A stretch of 64,000 nt of DNA from Sulfurisphaera javensis (GCF_041154675.1 NZ_AP031322.1:1426001-1490000), one strand, 5' to 3'. Counted from the stretch's first letter, positions 9,383-20,031 are shown. Translations and numbers: made by a program. Notes: generated by a model from the sequence alone, not told the origin.

Positions 9383-10209
9383 CAATATATCATCTCAGAA
9401 CTAATATTTAGGATCTTTTTATCTTCGAGGAAATATATTCTATTCCATCTCTCTCTTTTCATTTTTTCGATTAAGGAAAGAAGAATCACTTTAGTATTAC
9501 AGAAAGCTCCTCTACACGAAGTTTTCTCTATCTCAGTATAATCAATTTTCTCTTTTAGTTTGTTTTCTCTTTCATCGCCAGAAGATAAAATTATTATTTG
9601 TCTATTTCTAGTGGAAAATATCGGAGAATGAACAAATAATTCTAACTTTTCATAACTAGAAGGGCTTCCAAAAATTTCGGCCATCTTTAATGTACTAAAA
9701 TAAGCTACACCGTAATTTTCTCCTTTCCCTAAGAAGAAAGGATTATCTTTAATGTTTAAAATTTCTTTAGGATTTTCCTTATCTTCTTCTAGTCTAAAAA
9801 TAGAATATAAAGCTGATAAAGACATAAGAAAAGACAAGAAGCCTGGTAATTGTGCTTTTGGTTTATATGGTAATATAACTAAATCATTAACTTCTTTTGC
9901 TAGTGGCGAGTCTTGATTAGCTGTAACTACTATCACTTTAACTCCTTTATTTTTCAGTCTTTTTGCTAATATTACATTATACTTAGTTTTTCCAGATACT
10001 GATAAAATAACTGTGGGCTTGTCTATATTAAAATCAAGAGCCTCATAAGGATCTAGAACAATAATTTTCTTGTAGCTTTTCTCTTGTACTATTAAACCAG
10101 CAGCGTATGAATCACCTGCACCTATAACATAGGCTTGATCAAGCTGAATTGGAGAATCGACTTTATAGTTAGTGTTTAATTCCTCTTCAAGTAAAGTGAT
10201 ATAGTCCAT
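9382..10209 (-). CDS. SIS-domain (sugar isomerase-like) protein
   Basis: A 275-residue protein with one clear SIS domain: YVIGAGDSYAAGLI (about 24-37), then VILSVSGKTKYNVILAKRLKNKGVKVIVVT, the typical phosphosugar-binding strand-loop-helix. A second, weaker half follows. SIS proteins bind or isomerise phosphosugars. The start at 10209 (MDYITLLEEELN) is chosen because a start further upstream would run into the divergent amidohydrolase-like gene, and the N terminus matches a natural helix. The real substrate is unknown. Confidence 0.78.
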   Translation of the reverse strand: MDYITLLEEELNTNYKVDSPIQLDQAYVIGAGDSYAAGLIVQEKSYKKIIVLDPYEALDFNIDKPTVILSVSGKTKYNVILAKRLKNKGVKVIVVTANQDSPLAKEVNDLVILPYKPKAQLPGFLSFLMSLSALYSIFRLEEDKENPKEILNIKDNPFFLGKGENYGVAYFSTLKMAEIFGSPSSYEKLELFVHSPIFSTRNRQIIILSSGDERENKLKEKIDYTEIEKTSCRGAFCNTKVILLSLIEKMKRERWNRIYFLEDKKILNISSEMIY

Positions 10210-10231
10210 AATATTATAAGGTGTTGTTTGG

Positions 10232-11398
10232 ATGAAAAGTATTATTAGAGCTGGGATAGCATTAGGTGCTGATAATCCATTAAAGAAAGTATATGTAGGA
10301 ATAAATGAAGGTAAAATAGAAGTAATTAGCAATGAAGAGCCAGCTGGATATGAAGATGCTGAGTTAGATATTGGAGGATGGGACAGGTTACTTTCACCTG
10401 GTTTTATTTCAATTCATACGTTCATTACACTTTATCCATTTAGATATAGAATATTTTATGGGAAAACTAACGCAAATGACCTTCTTTCAGTTATCAGCAA
10501 TAATGATGTCTATCATTTGGCTACCTTAGGAGCTTATCATTTATTAAGATTTGGTGTTACTACAACTGTTTTTAGTGATAAGTATTCAGATATCGTAGCA
10601 AGAGCTATAGCCAATGTAGGGTTAAAACCAATAATAGCTATTCCAGTTGGTTGTAACAATTCCCCAGATGATTGGGAAAAGGAGTTTAAGGCCATGTACA
10701 ATAGATGGTCTTATTCAGGTGGAAACAACGTAATACTAAAGGTTTGTGAACACGATTTAGCTAGGGAAGTCTTTGACCTAGCTAAGGAATATAATGTTGC
10801 TGTTCTGGTTGAAAGGACAGTAAACTTTTCTCAGTTTAGAAAAGAAGATTTGCCTAAAACTGTAATTGGATTAGGAGGAGGATCAAGGTTAGATTTGAAT
10901 TATATAAAGAAATATGGACTATATCTTGCTTTCACTCCTTCCTTTGAGGTATCTAGATTTCCACTCAGTGAATATAAGCCTTCATTAGCTTTAGATTTAG
11001 TTCCTTCATTTGACATTAGACAAGAAATGGCTTTTGCAAGTACAAGATTAATGCTATCTCCAGAAGAAGCTTTTAGATCAGTGACATTATGGGGTCATCA
11101 ACAATTAGGATTAAATTCTGGTTATTTAGGAGTTGAAGGTATTGCTGATTTAGTGCTATATGAATATCGTGAACCACCAGCCTTTCCTTTGGATGCTTTC
11201 TCTCCTTATGAAAGTCTGATTTACTCTGGTTATTCTGTTGAAACAGTTTTTGTAAATGGAGAAAGCGTATTAGATGGAGGAGTCCCATTAAATGTAGGAT
11301 TAAAAGATGTCGAGGAAGGGTTAAAAAGGGTGGAGGAAATTGATAAAAGAGCTAGCGAAAGAATTAGGACTATGGAAAAGAGTAGAAATAGTGGGTGA
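10232..11398 (+). CDS. Amidohydrolase-superfamily protein with degenerate metal site
   Basis: A 388-residue protein with the domain plan of metal-dependent hydrolases such as chlorohydrolase or imidazolonepropionase. The N-terminal beta sandwich leads to [18 protein letters not shown], where the usual H-x-H is H62-T-F64. The C-terminal [11 protein letters not shown] and [11 protein letters not shown] are typical for the superfamily. Since the first metal-binding His pair is broken and later His ligands are not obvious, the hydrolase may be inactive or use another site. The 3' end overlaps the tRNA methyltransferase gene by 59 bases. Confidence 0.75.
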   Translation: MKSIIRAGIALGADNPLKKVYVGINEGKIEVISNEEPAGYEDAELDIGGWDRLLSPGFISIHTFITLYPFRYRIFYGKTNANDLLSVISNNDVYHLATLGAYHLLRFGVTTTVFSDKYSDIVARAIANVGLKPIIAIPVGCNNSPDDWEKEFKAMYNRWSYSGGNNVILKVCEHDLAREVFDLAKEYNVAVLVERTVNFSQFRKEDLPKTVIGLGGGSRLDLNYIKKYGLYLAFTPSFEVSRFPLSEYKPSLALDLVPSFDIRQEMAFASTRLMLSPEEAFRSVTLWGHQQLGLNSGYLGVEGIADLVLYEYREPPAFPLDAFSPYESLIYSGYSVETVFVNGESVLDGGVPLNVGLKDVEEGLKRVEEIDKRASERIRTMEKSRNSG

Positions 11399-12107
11399 TA
11401 TTGCAGTAGTAGGAATACCATTTGAAAAAGATATTGAAGAAGTAAGAAAATTCGCGTATGAGATACTTCAAAAGATTCCTTATATAAAAGCAGTATGGGG
11501 AAGATATAGAGATACAAAAGGAGATTACAGATTATCAACTTTTGTTCACCTAGCAGGTGAAAAAAGAAGTGAAACAATATATAAAGAGCATGGATGCAAA
11601 TATTTTCTTGATATAACAAAAGTGTTTTTCTCTTCAAAACTATCTTATGAACATTTAAGAGTCGCTAAACAAGTTAGACAAGGAGAAATAATAATTAATA
11701 TGTTTGCCGGATTTGGTCCTTTTTCAGTTCTTTCCTATGTTTTAGGAAAACCGAAAGTAGTTTATTCAATTGACATAAACCCTTATGCATACTATTATAT
11801 GATGGCTAATGTGGATCTAAACAAGGCGTATGGGGTTATTCCTATATATGGGGACGCTTTTGAAAAAATAAAGTATTTACCCTTAGCTGATAGGATCATT
11901 TCTCCTTTACCAGAAAAGGCTAATGAAGCGTTTAATGTTGCTTGGGACCACGTAAAAGAAGGCGGAATAATCCATTTATTTACTGAAATTGAAGGAGAAG
12001 ATCCTATTAACATTTCAAAAAATAAATATCCAAATGTTATTTTTGCCAGAATAGTTAGAAGTGTAAAACCAAAAGTTTATCATGTTGTTGTAGATATAAA
12101 GAAATAA
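11340..12107 (+). CDS. Trm5/Taw-like tRNA methyltransferase (class I SAM)
   Basis: A 255-residue protein from a TTG start, preceded by a GGTGGAGG ribosome site and lying inside the end of the upstream gene. An N-terminal part ([44 protein letters not shown]) and the Rossmann domain with [10 protein letters not shown] at about 120 are diagnostic of the Trm5 family, which makes m1G37 in tRNA or, as Taw22/Tyw2 homologues, wyosine derivatives. The residue set SPLPE at about 183 is the motif IV variant. It is shorter than full Trm5 and probably lacks the D1 domain. The precise reaction cannot be decided from sequence reading. Confidence 0.82.
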   Translation: MIKELAKELGLWKRVEIVGDIAVVGIPFEKDIEEVRKFAYEILQKIPYIKAVWGRYRDTKGDYRLSTFVHLAGEKRSETIYKEHGCKYFLDITKVFFSSKLSYEHLRVAKQVRQGEIIINMFAGFGPFSVLSYVLGKPKVVYSIDINPYAYYYMMANVDLNKAYGVIPIYGDAFEKIKYLPLADRIISPLPEKANEAFNVAWDHVKEGGIIHLFTEIEGEDPINISKNKYPNVIFARIVRSVKPKVYHVVVDIKK

Positions 12108-12328
12108 TGGATATTTACACAATTATGATTTTAGGCTATGAAGTTTCACAGAAGAAAGTAATAAACGCTGGAATTTACACAATTAAATTTCACAGAAGAA
12201 AGAGAAAAAATGAATATATTTATATTGTTGAGCTTCAATCAGGCGGAAAAGTAATCGAAAGAGGAATCTTTAGTGAATATTCGAATGCCGTATTATATGC
12301 TGGACAAATATTTAGTCGTTTTCGCTAA
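12107..12328 (+). CDS. Small hypothetical protein with an internal duplication
   Basis: A 73-residue basic protein that I do not recognise. Its ATG overlaps the stop of the methyltransferase gene by one base (TAATG), which supports translation by coupling. The DNA holds two short direct repeats: a 13-mer at 12113-12125 and 12173-12185 (60 bases apart, in frame) and a 15-mer at 12144-12158 and 12188-12202 (44 bases apart, out of frame). They look like one duplication of about 60 bp followed by a 16-bp deletion. Nucleic-acid binding is possible given the RRKRK stretch but is only a guess. Confidence 0.6.
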   Translation: MDIYTIMILGYEVSQKKVINAGIYTIKFHRRKRKNEYIYIVELQSGGKVIERGIFSEYSNAVLYAGQIFSRFR

Positions 12329-12354
12329 TGCTTATAAATTGAGTGGTTTAATTA

Positions 12355-13647
12355 GTGGTGAGAAAATTGCTTAGAGACGAAGTGCTTGAAATTCTTAAAA
12401 GTGGAAGAGTAGACTACGTAAGAGTAGTTTTCACGGATATCCTAGGGAACTCAAGAGGCAGATCACTGAGAAGAATAGAATTTGAAAAAGCATTAGACAA
12501 AGGTGTAGAATACTCTGAATCGCTTCTTTATTTAGATTATAAGGATATACCAATAAAACCGAGGTATGGAGATGTATTTGCTGTTCCAGATATTAGCACC
12601 TTCGTTATAATACCCTATTTAGAGAGAACAGCTAGAGTGCTATCTTACGTTACTACCCAAGATAATTCTCCTCATCCATTGTGTACTAGATCTTTATTAG
12701 CTAGAGCTATAGATAAATTAAGCGAATTAGGTTACAATTTGAAAGTTGCTTTCGAGCCTACTTTCTATTTGATTAACTTTAAAGACGGAAAGCCTGTACC
12801 AGCTGACGAAGCTAGAGCTTTTTCATCTGAAGGCTTAATGGAACAACAGAATTTTCTTAGAGATTTGATAAAGTACTTAGAAAGCGTTAATATACAAGTT
12901 CAATATATAAATAAGCATTATGGTCCTGGTCAATATGAAATTACATTTAGTATGGGAGATGCAATAGAGGGTGCTGATTCGTTAATAACATCAAGAGAAA
13001 TTATTAGAGATACGGCAAGAATATATCGCATGTATTCTACTTTTATGCCGAAGCCTTTTAAAGAATATCCAAGCAGTAGTATGGATATTTACATTAAGCT
13101 TGTAGACCTTTCAAATAAATCTGTTGGTGTTGATACATCAGATCCAAAAGGCTTAGGTTTAAGTAAAGTTTTGTATTCCTTTTTAGCTGGAATATTAGAA
13201 CATATTTCATCAATTTTAGCTATTGCTTCTCCCACAATAAACTCTTACAAAAGATATACTGAGATTGTGACACCTAATATTGCTGGAATAGGGAATGAAA
13301 GACACTATGTAATTAGAATACCATCGACTTACAGAGATGTTGGTGTATTTGAGTTCAGATTAGCTGACCCATTAGCTAATCCTTACTTATTATTATCTTC
13401 AATGATATTTGCTGGTATTGATGGTATTGAAAGAGGACTTGACGTTGATGTTAACTATGAGGTAACTATTTTACCTAAAAACCTTAAAGATGCAATACAC
13501 AAACTTGACAATGATACTAAACTTAAGTATTATATGGGGAAAGAGCTAATTGATACATTCATTGACTTGAAGAAAAAAGAAATAGATGAATATGAAAAAG
13601 AGATTACTGAGTGGGAAATAAACTCTTATTTAAAATCCGGCTGGTAA
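12355..13647 (+). CDS. glnA: Glutamine synthetase family protein
   Basis: A 430-residue enzyme from a GTG start (12355, or the next GTG at 12358). A TATA-like TTATAAAT about 20-25 bases before it indicates a leaderless mRNA. N-terminal beta-grasp part with [17 protein letters not shown], then the catalytic [12 protein letters not shown] and [10 protein letters not shown] segments. These proteins join ammonia or amines to glutamate with ATP. Sulfolobales have several paralogues; this one may be the general glutamine synthetase or a gamma-glutamyl-amine ligase. The zinc-dependent dehydrogenase gene follows after 2 bases, so they may be cotranscribed. Confidence 0.86.
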   Translation: MVRKLLRDEVLEILKSGRVDYVRVVFTDILGNSRGRSLRRIEFEKALDKGVEYSESLLYLDYKDIPIKPRYGDVFAVPDISTFVIIPYLERTARVLSYVTTQDNSPHPLCTRSLLARAIDKLSELGYNLKVAFEPTFYLINFKDGKPVPADEARAFSSEGLMEQQNFLRDLIKYLESVNIQVQYINKHYGPGQYEITFSMGDAIEGADSLITSREIIRDTARIYRMYSTFMPKPFKEYPSSSMDIYIKLVDLSNKSVGVDTSDPKGLGLSKVLYSFLAGILEHISSILAIASPTINSYKRYTEIVTPNIAGIGNERHYVIRIPSTYRDVGVFEFRLADPLANPYLLLSSMIFAGIDGIERGLDVDVNYEVTILPKNLKDAIHKLDNDTKLKYYMGKELIDTFIDLKKKEIDEYEKEITEWEINSYLKSGW

Positions 13648-13649
13648 TA

Positions 13650-14651
13650 ATGAAAGCAGCCGTATTTAAGGAGATTGGCAAACCGCTTAGCATAGAAGAT
13701 GTTCCGATACCTAAATTAGAAAATGAAAAAGAAGTTTTACTAAAAGTTAAAGCTACTGGAGTATGCCATGGCGACTTACACGTTATCATGGGCGATTGGA
13801 AGTATGAAGTACCAGTAACTACTCCAATTATCTTAGGGCATGAGATAGTTGGAGAGGTAGTAGAAGGTGGTACTAGATTTAAGAAGGGAGATTTAGTAAT
13901 GGTTTACAATGCTTTTGGATGCAAAGAATGCAAACATTGCAAAGCTGGTTACTATCAATTCTGTGAAAGGGTTAAAGTATTAGGAGTTCATTTAAATGGT
14001 GGTTATGCTGAGTACGTTAAAGTTCCAGATGAGGATTTTCTGATAAAGGTTGATGGTAATCCTATCCAGTTAGCTCCTTTGGCTGATGCTGGAGTAACAG
14101 CTTATAGTGCAACTAAGGGTATTCAGGCTGGTGATAAGGTTTTAGTTGTAGGCACAGGGTCTGTAGCTTTGCTTGCTATACAAATACTTAAGAGTTTAGG
14201 GGCTGAAGTGAGTGTAGTTAGTAGAAGTCCAGCAAGATTATCAAAAGCTGAGGAATTAGGGGCCGATCACGTTTATTATAGAAAGAAAACTTATCCATCA
14301 CTTTATACTTCAATTGTAGGAAAGAAGTTTGATTATATTTTGGATTTTGTTGGATCAGATGAAACTTTAGATGATGTTACTTGGCTTTTAGATAGAAGAG
14401 GAGAATTGAGAATTATTGGTGAATTTGGTGGTCAACTTAATGTGCCAGAACAATTACTTGTACTTAGAGGGCTTAGGATTAAAGGAATTTTGTATGGAAC
14501 TATGGAAGATATGATAAACGTTATTAAGCTCTTTAAAGATGGAAAGCTTAAAACCTTACCAGTTCCTTATTACTTAGACGAAATAAATGATGCATTAAAC
14601 GATTTAATGCAAGAGAGAATTCTTGGTAGGGCTGTCATAATTCCTTCCTAG
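13650..14651 (+). CDS. adh: Zinc-dependent alcohol dehydrogenase (MDR family)
   Basis: A 333-residue medium-chain dehydrogenase. Catalytic zinc ligands are seen in GVCHGDLH and GHEIVGEV, the structural zinc site in [15 protein letters not shown], and the Rossmann motif in [14 protein letters not shown]. The ATG at 13650 gives the normal family start ([13 protein letters not shown]); the longer frame starts inside the upstream gene. It is probably NAD(P)-dependent and oxidises primary or secondary alcohols or reduces aldehydes. The last 17 bases overlap the convergent rtcA gene. Substrate not predictable. Confidence 0.92.
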   Translation: MKAAVFKEIGKPLSIEDVPIPKLENEKEVLLKVKATGVCHGDLHVIMGDWKYEVPVTTPIILGHEIVGEVVEGGTRFKKGDLVMVYNAFGCKECKHCKAGYYQFCERVKVLGVHLNGGYAEYVKVPDEDFLIKVDGNPIQLAPLADAGVTAYSATKGIQAGDKVLVVGTGSVALLAIQILKSLGAEVSVVSRSPARLSKAEELGADHVYYRKKTYPSLYTSIVGKKFDYILDFVGSDETLDDVTWLLDRRGELRIIGEFGGQLNVPEQLLVLRGLRIKGILYGTMEDMINVIKLFKDGKLKTLPVPYYLDEINDALNDLMQERILGRAVIIPS

Positions 14652-15654
14652 CCTTAAAGAAGAAGGGTTTCTCACCTTTTATTTCAATTTCAACGTTTAA
14701 GAACTTTTTAATAATCTCAGCATTAGTCTTTGCATGCATTGTTAAGATAGAACCTATGTATTCGCCAGAAAATAATGAAGCATACAACATTAACATATCT
14801 CCCATGTGCTTATCAACAGTTGCATTACTTTTTATTTCTTCAAAAAGTAGCTTTGCTGCTTCTTCGCCTACAGTTTCAGCTCTTTTCCCTTTTTCACCTA
14901 AAGAATCCGATCCTAAATAAGTATTTTCATATATTGCAGTTAATGTAATACCAGATCCTTTACTTATTTCTTTTTCTCTTATATCAAGATCGATATCTAT
15001 TGGTACATTTAATTTTGATTGAAGGTATTCTTTAGCTGATTTGGCTTGTCTTTCAGCAATATGAGATGGTAATGATGAAACGTGAGATATTCCTTTTATT
15101 TTAATTAGTTTGCCAGTTTGTAGTAAAGAAAACCGAGAAGGATTTCCGACAACTTGTGAAACTCTTATTTCACCTCCTCCTTCTGGGTAATGTCCCCTTT
15201 TAATCAGATCTAAAGAAACTTTAATACCTATTTTCTCTAGCAAGGGGAGAAAAGTTAATCTAATATAATCTATAGACGGGGATTTCGGTACATCTGTACC
15301 TCCCCTAATAGTCACTTTTACCTTTCTATTTAATAAAAGAGGTAAAATTGTTTGTAAAATTAATGTAACACTTCCAGCTGTTCCTACATCGAACATAAAT
15401 TCTCCTTCTTCAATTATATTTTGAGGTTCAAAAATAACTTCTGTAGAACCTAATTTATCCCCCTTAACTTTTGCATTAGTAAGAATTTTAACAGCCTCGA
15501 GTGCAGTTAGATGTTGTCTCTGTAACCCTGGATTAGGTCTATTTGCTCTAATTTTATAAATTTTGAAAGGTTTTTTTGTTAATGCTGAAAGTGTTAATGA
15601 GGTTCTTAAGATCTGTCCTCCTCCTTCTCCAAAAGAACCATCTATTTCAATCAT
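14635..15654 (-). CDS. rtcA: RNA 3'-terminal phosphate cyclase
   Basis: A 339-residue protein starting [20 protein letters not shown], the RtcA signature. Further motifs include [45 protein letters not shown] and the [10 protein letters not shown] block. The enzyme converts an RNA 3' phosphate to a 2',3'-cyclic phosphate with ATP through an enzyme-AMP intermediate on a His ([13 protein letters not shown] region). Length equals that of the family. It is divergent from a small hypothetical gene with only 16 bases between the starts. Confidence 0.96.
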   Translation of the reverse strand: MIEIDGSFGEGGGQILRTSLTLSALTKKPFKIYKIRANRPNPGLQRQHLTALEAVKILTNAKVKGDKLGSTEVIFEPQNIIEEGEFMFDVGTAGSVTLILQTILPLLLNRKVKVTIRGGTDVPKSPSIDYIRLTFLPLLEKIGIKVSLDLIKRGHYPEGGGEIRVSQVVGNPSRFSLLQTGKLIKIKGISHVSSLPSHIAERQAKSAKEYLQSKLNVPIDIDLDIREKEISKGSGITLTAIYENTYLGSDSLGEKGKRAETVGEEAAKLLFEEIKSNATVDKHMGDMLMLYASLFSGEYIGSILTMHAKTNAEIIKKFLNVEIEIKGEKPFFFKARKEL

Positions 15655-15670
15655 TTCTGGTGATTATAAA

Positions 15671-16102
15671 ATGCGTGTAAAAATAAATCCTCTTATTAAT
15701 ATAATAGGAACAGAAGAACTTATTATTTTACCTATAACAAGAAAAGAAGATTTTTTATTAGCTTTAAACTTCTATGAAGATACTTTAGGTGGAAGATTAG
15801 CGAGATTTATCTTAGTTTTAGACAAGTATAGAGAAATTAACTATGAAGAGACGATAATTAAAGGCGATAAGGGAGTGGTTGAGGCTGAAGGTGTAGAAGA
15901 GGATTTCAAAAAACTTAGTAACTTAATAAAAATTGAGAAATATTTGAGAAGCAATAGATTACCACTCTTTATAAACATAGAAATTTTGAAGGACGCAGAT
16001 GTAAATGAAAGAGGTGTGAGAGGATTTATTAATTATATTTCAAAATACGGTAAAATAGACATAGAGAGAATTAAGGACAAAATAGAACTTATTATTGAAT
16101 AA
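15671..16102 (+). CDS. Conserved hypothetical protein
   Basis: A 143-residue protein starting [13 protein letters not shown]. Strands and helices alternate, with a run of charged residues ([24 protein letters not shown]) and a C terminus rich in Ile/Lys. I do not recognise a domain. The frame could be extended upstream to 15563, but that would lie antisense to rtcA; the ATG at 15671 sits right after a TATA-like TTATAAA and is preferred. It ends over the convergent polymerase gene by 11 bases. Confidence 0.6.
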   Translation: MRVKINPLINIIGTEELIILPITRKEDFLLALNFYEDTLGGRLARFILVLDKYREINYEETIIKGDKGVVEAEGVEEDFKKLSNLIKIEKYLRSNRLPLFINIEILKDADVNERGVRGFINYISKYGKIDIERIKDKIELIIE

Positions 16103-17144
16103 AATCCTCGAGACCCTTAGATTTAAAGATATTATCAAACTTTACTCCTACTCTCCTAACTAGTCTTTTGTCTTTTTCTAATATAGCCTTAAGTAATTCT
16201 AAAGATTCTTTATATGCTTTGTCTTTACTTATTCCCCCTTTAAAAGTTTTACTCTTACTTATAATATCTAAATCTTGCATAATTGTAACAACAGTTATTC
16301 TTCTGGGTATTCCATCAATTTTTTTGTAAGCTTCGTCTATAGCCTTGATCAAATAAGGTTCAATAATTTTTAGATCTCTAGTATTTTTAGGCAGTGTTAA
16401 ATATCTTCCGTGAGGTACTCTTTCTTTATTAACAACAGGTTCAAAGTAAGTGTTTGTCGCTAATTTATAAAGATAATGAGCTTTTGCTTCACCAATTTCT
16501 TTCTTCAGAGTATCAAAAGGTACATGTAGTATGTCAATTAATTTGTTTATTCCTATCTTATGAAGTTTTTCAGATATCACTTTTCCTACGCCGGGTATTT
16601 CATCAATATCCAAGTTTCTTATGAAATCTGATACTTCCTCTGGTTTTAAAATACCTAAACCGTTTGGTTTAACTTTGTCGGCAATAATCTTAGCAAATAC
16701 CTTGTTAGGTGCTATTCCAATACTTACAGTTATCTTTTCTTTCTGATAAATTTCTTCCTTTAATCTTTTTCCTAACTTCAAAGCCTCGTCAAAATCTTTA
16801 ACTTTATCTGTTATGTCAATGTAAGCTTCATCAATGCTAGCTATCTCCATTTTATCTGAGTATTTTCTTATTATTTCCATAATCCTCTTAGAAACTTTAC
16901 TATAAACTTCTTTTCTCATTGGCAAAAATATAGCGTTAGGTGCCAATTCCATCGCCTTAGAAATAGGGATTCCTGCCTTTACTCCTAACTTTCTTGCCTC
17001 ATAATTTGCTGTAGCTACTGCACCACTTCTTTCACTTCTTCCAGAGTAAACACATACAACTAAAGGTTTTCCCTTATATTGAGGATTAAGAACCTCTTCT
17101 ACTTGAGCAAAGAAATAATCAAAATCTATGAAAAGTACTATCAT
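16092..17144 (-). CDS. dbh: DNA polymerase IV, Y-family (Dpo4/Dbh)
   Basis: A 350-residue translesion polymerase. Motif I is [14 protein letters not shown] (6-19) with the two metal Asp residues and the Tyr steric gate region; [10 protein letters not shown] near 103 supplies the other catalytic acids. The thumb carries helix-hairpin-helix sequence ([17 protein letters not shown]), and the little finger follows. The C-terminal tail resembles a PIP box (KSKGLEDFI). It copies over damaged bases at the replication fork with PCNA. Start overlaps the stop of the PfkB gene by 4 bases. Confidence 0.96.
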   Translation of the reverse strand: MIVLFIDFDYFFAQVEEVLNPQYKGKPLVVCVYSGRSERSGAVATANYEARKLGVKAGIPISKAMELAPNAIFLPMRKEVYSKVSKRIMEIIRKYSDKMEIASIDEAYIDITDKVKDFDEALKLGKRLKEEIYQKEKITVSIGIAPNKVFAKIIADKVKPNGLGILKPEEVSDFIRNLDIDEIPGVGKVISEKLHKIGINKLIDILHVPFDTLKKEIGEAKAHYLYKLATNTYFEPVVNKERVPHGRYLTLPKNTRDLKIIEPYLIKAIDEAYKKIDGIPRRITVVTIMQDLDIISKSKTFKGGISKDKAYKESLELLKAILEKDKRLVRRVGVKFDNIFKSKGLEDFIQ

Positions 17145-17998
17145 TTACATTCTACTTTTGGTGTGTAAGTTTTTAACGCTTCTTTTATTTCGTTTAATGT
17201 AGGGGAATTAATACCTCCTAATCTTTGTACTTTTAACGCTGAGGATGTAACAGCCAATTTTAAGCTTTCTTCTATACTTAAACCTTCTGCTATAGAATAA
17301 TTGAAAGTAGCATCAAATACGTCTCCAGCTCCAGTGGTATCCAGTACGTTGTTAATTTTATAAGCCTCAGCATAACATTCTTGGCTTTCAGTAATAACTT
17401 TAGCCCCCTTTTCTCCCATTTTTATAACTATAATCTTAGCCCTTACTTTGCTTAGGTCTATTAGATTACTTTCCTTCTCATTTAAGTAAAGAACATCCAC
17501 ATCGACCTCATTTACATCTTTACTAAAAGGACCAGGATCATAGGAAATTAACCTAGCCATAGGATCTCTGATGACTACATTTGAGGGAATTGAAGCAAAG
17601 TGAATTACATCAAATAGACCAAAATATTTCTTTACATCTTCAGCAGTTATTAAGGTTGAAGCCCCTAACTTTCTTACCATCGAAATTTTACCATTCTTTC
17701 TTAAAAATATTAAGGCCATACTCTGTGGTCCATTAACTTCTTCAACATAATCAAGTCCAACACCAATTTCTGCTATGCTTTCCATTAAGCTTTGAGTTAA
17801 GGGGCTTTTACCAACTTTTGCTAAAAGCTTACTACTATGGCCAAGTTTAACAATAGTCACAGCGTAATTTACTGCAGCTCCTCCTGGTAAAATTTCAAGT
17901 AAATCAGTAGTCATAAATTCATCAACATCTGGCAATCTTTCTATATTAGCTATTATATCTATGTTGAATCTACCTACTGAAAGGTGAATAGGTTTCAT
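17141..17998 (-). CDS. PfkB-family carbohydrate kinase
   Basis: A 285-residue kinase of the ribokinase/PfkB fold. The N-terminal substrate loop [15 protein letters not shown] and the C-terminal [13 protein letters not shown] (anion hole plus catalytic Asp) are clear. The phosphate acceptor sugar is not known; the family includes 2-keto-3-deoxygluconate, ribose and nucleoside kinases. The ATG at 17998 (MKPIHLS) fits the family. A start at 18031 would read through a C/D box RNA sequence (18009-18057) and is unlikely. Confidence 0.88.
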   Translation of the reverse strand: MKPIHLSVGRFNIDIIANIERLPDVDEFMTTDLLEILPGGAAVNYAVTIVKLGHSSKLLAKVGKSPLTQSLMESIAEIGVGLDYVEEVNGPQSMALIFLRKNGKISMVRKLGASTLITAEDVKKYFGLFDVIHFASIPSNVVIRDPMARLISYDPGPFSKDVNEVDVDVLYLNEKESNLIDLSKVRAKIIVIKMGEKGAKVITESQECYAEAYKINNVLDTTGAGDVFDATFNYSIAEGLSIEESLKLAVTSSALKVQRLGGINSPTLNEIKEALKTYTPKVECK

Positions 17999-18008
17999 AC
18001 TTAAAACC

Positions 18009-18057
18009 TCAGACAGCCGCCACTTCAGCACTACTCAGTTCCAAAGGTCTTCATCAC
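18009..18057 (-). ncRNA. C/D box guide RNA (2'-O-methylation guide), candidate 1
   Basis: On the minus strand the element order is box C GTGATGA (18057-18051), a 12-nt guide (18050-18039), box D' CTGA (18038-18035), a 4-nt linker, box C' TGCTGA (18030-18025), a second 12-nt guide (18024-18013) and box D CTGA (18012-18009). Equal 12-nt guides are the archaeal standard. The segment is clearly richer in G+C than its surroundings. A TATA-like CTTTTAAA on the same strand lies about 26 bases upstream of box C. It sits between the divergent Rvb and PfkB starts, in the leader of the PfkB gene. Target not determined. Confidence 0.8.
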
Positions 18058-18080
18058 TATTAAATATTCTTTGATAGTCA

Positions 18081-18089
18081 TTTAAAAGG
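18081..18089 (-). promoter_or_regulatory. TATA-like element for the C/D RNA and PfkB kinase
   Basis: Minus-strand CCTTTTAAA centred near 18085, preceded by purines. Transcription would begin near 18059-18061, two to four bases before box C. This gives the guide RNA its own promoter and may also serve the kinase gene downstream. Confidence 0.5.
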
Positions 18090-18122
18090 ATAATCTCAAA
18101 AATTCACTTATATATATTATTA

Positions 18123-19487
18123 ATGACTATGGCAGAGATCAGAGAGATAAGAAAAATAGAGAGAGAAAAGGCGAGCATTCACAGTCATATAACTGGATTA
18201 GGATTAGATGAGAAAGGAAAAGCCAAGTTTAAGGCTGATGGGCTTGTGGGCCAAGTCGAAGCGAGAGAAGCTGCTGGAATCGTAGTTCAGTTAATTAAAC
18301 AAGGTAAAATGGCAGGTAAAGGAGTGCTCTTTGTTGGTCCTCCTGGTACTGGTAAAACAGCATTAGCTGTTGCAATAGCCAAAGAACTTGGAGAAGATAC
18401 ACCATTTACTACAATGAACGCATCAGAAATATATTCAACAGAGCTTAAGAAAACTGAAATATTAACTCAAGCTATAAGAAAATCAATAGGCGTTAGAATT
18501 AAGCAAAGAAGGACAGTTTATGAAGGAGTTGTTAAAGACATTAAATTAAAAGTGGCAAGGAGTAGATTAAATCCTTATTCTGTTATGCCTAGAGAAGCAC
18601 AAATAGTTTTAGCTACTAAAGATGAGGAAAAAACTTTTACTGTTGGAGATAGCATTGCAGAGCAACTTGTTCAATTAAACGTAAGAAAAGGAGATGTAAT
18701 TTGGATTGATGCACAAACTGGTGAAGTAAGTAAAATTGGCAAAGCGAAAAGCTTTGAGGGAGCAAAAAGCTATGACATTGAAACGGTTAGACAAGTAGAA
18801 ATACCATCAGGACCAATAAAGAAAGATAAGGAAACAACAATAACAGTCACTTTACATGATTTAGATTTAAATGTAGCCGCTAGGAATATTTCAATAACTG
18901 CATTATTTAGCTTCTTTAGTGAGAGAGAAATAAATAGTGAAATAAGGGAAAGCGTAGATAAATGGGTTAAAGATATTATAAGCAAAGGTGAAGGAGAGTT
19001 AGTACCTGGCGTTTTATTTATAGACGATGCTCATATGTTAGATATTGAAGCTTTTTCCTTCTTAACTAAAGCTTTAGAAGCTGATTTAGCCCCTATATTA
19101 ATTTTAGCTACTAATAGAGGGATAACTAAAATTAGAGGAACGGACGTAGAATCTCCTCACGGAATGCCATTAGATTTGTTAGACAGATTATTAATAATCC
19201 CAACAAGGCCTTATAATGCTGACGAGATAAGAGAAATTCTAAAAATTAGAGCTGATGAAATAGATGTCCATTTAGAGGATAAGGCGTTAGAAACGCTTAC
19301 AAAATTAGGTGTTGAGTTTAGTTTAAGATATGCAGTACAATTGCTTGAGCCATCATTCATCATAGCACAAAGGAACGGAAGAAATATAATTAAGGAAGAA
19401 GATGTAATAGAGGCATCAAAATTATTCACAGATTTCAGAAGAAGTGTAGAATATGTAAAGGAATATGAGAAACTATTGTTAAAGTGA
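18123..19487 (+). CDS. Rvb/TIP49 (RuvB-like) AAA+ ATPase
   Basis: A 454-residue AAA+ protein. Walker [12 protein letters not shown] begins near residue 72; the long insert (domain II, about 125-235) typical of TIP49/RuvBL proteins is present; Walker B is [10 protein letters not shown] near 300 and the sensor 2 region is near 400 ([10 protein letters not shown]). Eukaryotic homologues (RuvBL1/2) form hexamers that remodel chromatin, build snoRNP (C/D box) particles and PIKK complexes. It is flanked on both sides by C/D RNA candidates, which is curious given the snoRNP role of its eukaryotic relatives. The stop codon forms part of box C of the downstream RNA. Confidence 0.93.
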   Translation: MTMAEIREIRKIEREKASIHSHITGLGLDEKGKAKFKADGLVGQVEAREAAGIVVQLIKQGKMAGKGVLFVGPPGTGKTALAVAIAKELGEDTPFTTMNASEIYSTELKKTEILTQAIRKSIGVRIKQRRTVYEGVVKDIKLKVARSRLNPYSVMPREAQIVLATKDEEKTFTVGDSIAEQLVQLNVRKGDVIWIDAQTGEVSKIGKAKSFEGAKSYDIETVRQVEIPSGPIKKDKETTITVTLHDLDLNVAARNISITALFSFFSEREINSEIRESVDKWVKDIISKGEGELVPGVLFIDDAHMLDIEAFSFLTKALEADLAPILILATNRGITKIRGTDVESPHGMPLDLLDRLLIIPTRPYNADEIREILKIRADEIDVHLEDKALETLTKLGVEFSLRYAVQLLEPSFIIAQRNGRNIIKEEDVIEASKLFTDFRRSVEYVKEYEKLLLK

Positions 19488-19532
19488 TGAAAGGCAACGG
19501 CACTGAGCTATGATGTATTGTTGCCTGACTGA
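19484..19532 (+). ncRNA. C/D box guide RNA, candidate 2, fused to the 3' end of the Rvb gene
   Basis: Box C GTGATGA at 19484-19490 contains the TGA stop (19485-19487) of the Rvb gene. Then a 12-nt guide (19491-19502), box D' CTGA (19503-19506), a 3-nt linker, box C' ATGATGT (19510-19516), a 12-nt guide (19517-19528) and box D CTGA (19529-19532); a second CTGA directly precedes box D. A T-rich stretch follows. The spacing is symmetric and canonical. No own promoter is visible, so the RNA may be cut from the 3' end of the mRNA. It also overlaps the 3' end of the convergent NUDIX gene. Confidence 0.82.
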
Positions 19533-19981
19533 ACACATTTTTCATACAGTTTTTTATCAATTATATCTCTAATAATTCTATATGTCATACCCCATATCCT
19601 ATAACCATCATAGTAAAAAGCCTCATCGTTACCTTTTTGAAGTTTACTAATTTCAGCCCAGAAAGCCTTCTCAACTTCTTCCTTTTGTATTTTTGGAGTT
19701 ATTTCACTCTCAATACAACTTAAAAATGCTTTCACTGTCATTGATGGCATGTTATGAGGGGAATAAATACCTATTTCTATTAGATTGCAAGGCTTTATTC
19801 CAACCTCTTCTAAACATTCTCTTATTGCTGTATAACTACATTCTTCATCTCCTTCTCTTCTTCCACCGGGTAGTGCAATATGACCACTCCAAGGATCATT
19901 CTTATTTTCCTTTCTCTTTATTAGAAGAATTTTCCCAGATTTCGAAATCAAAGCAACAACTGCAGCCTTGCACTCAATCAT
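19508..19981 (-). CDS. NUDIX hydrolase (CoA pyrophosphatase-like)
   Basis: A 157-residue protein with a full NUDIX box from the GG of [13 protein letters not shown] through [11 protein letters not shown] (about residues 40-62). Its length and the early [10 protein letters not shown] motif resemble the NudL/CoA pyrophosphatase branch. Such enzymes cleave nucleoside diphosphates linked to another moiety. The 3' end overlaps the C/D RNA at 19484-19532 on the other strand. Substrate not determinable. Confidence 0.88.
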   Translation of the reverse strand: MIECKAAVVALISKSGKILLIKRKENKNDPWSGHIALPGGRREGDEECSYTAIRECLEEVGIKPCNLIEIGIYSPHNMPSMTVKAFLSCIESEITPKIQKEEVEKAFWAEISKLQKGNDEAFYYDGYRIWGMTYRIIRDIIDKKLYEKCVQSGNNTS

Positions 19982-20031
19982 AATAATGTAATCTACTCAA
20001 AGCTTTTATTTTTAAAAGCATAAAACTTTAT

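Noticed and set aside
17999-18031. N-terminal extension of the PfkB kinase (MLKWRLSEVLS)
   Set aside because: It would translate through box D and the guide of the C/D RNA and is absent from the usual start of the family.
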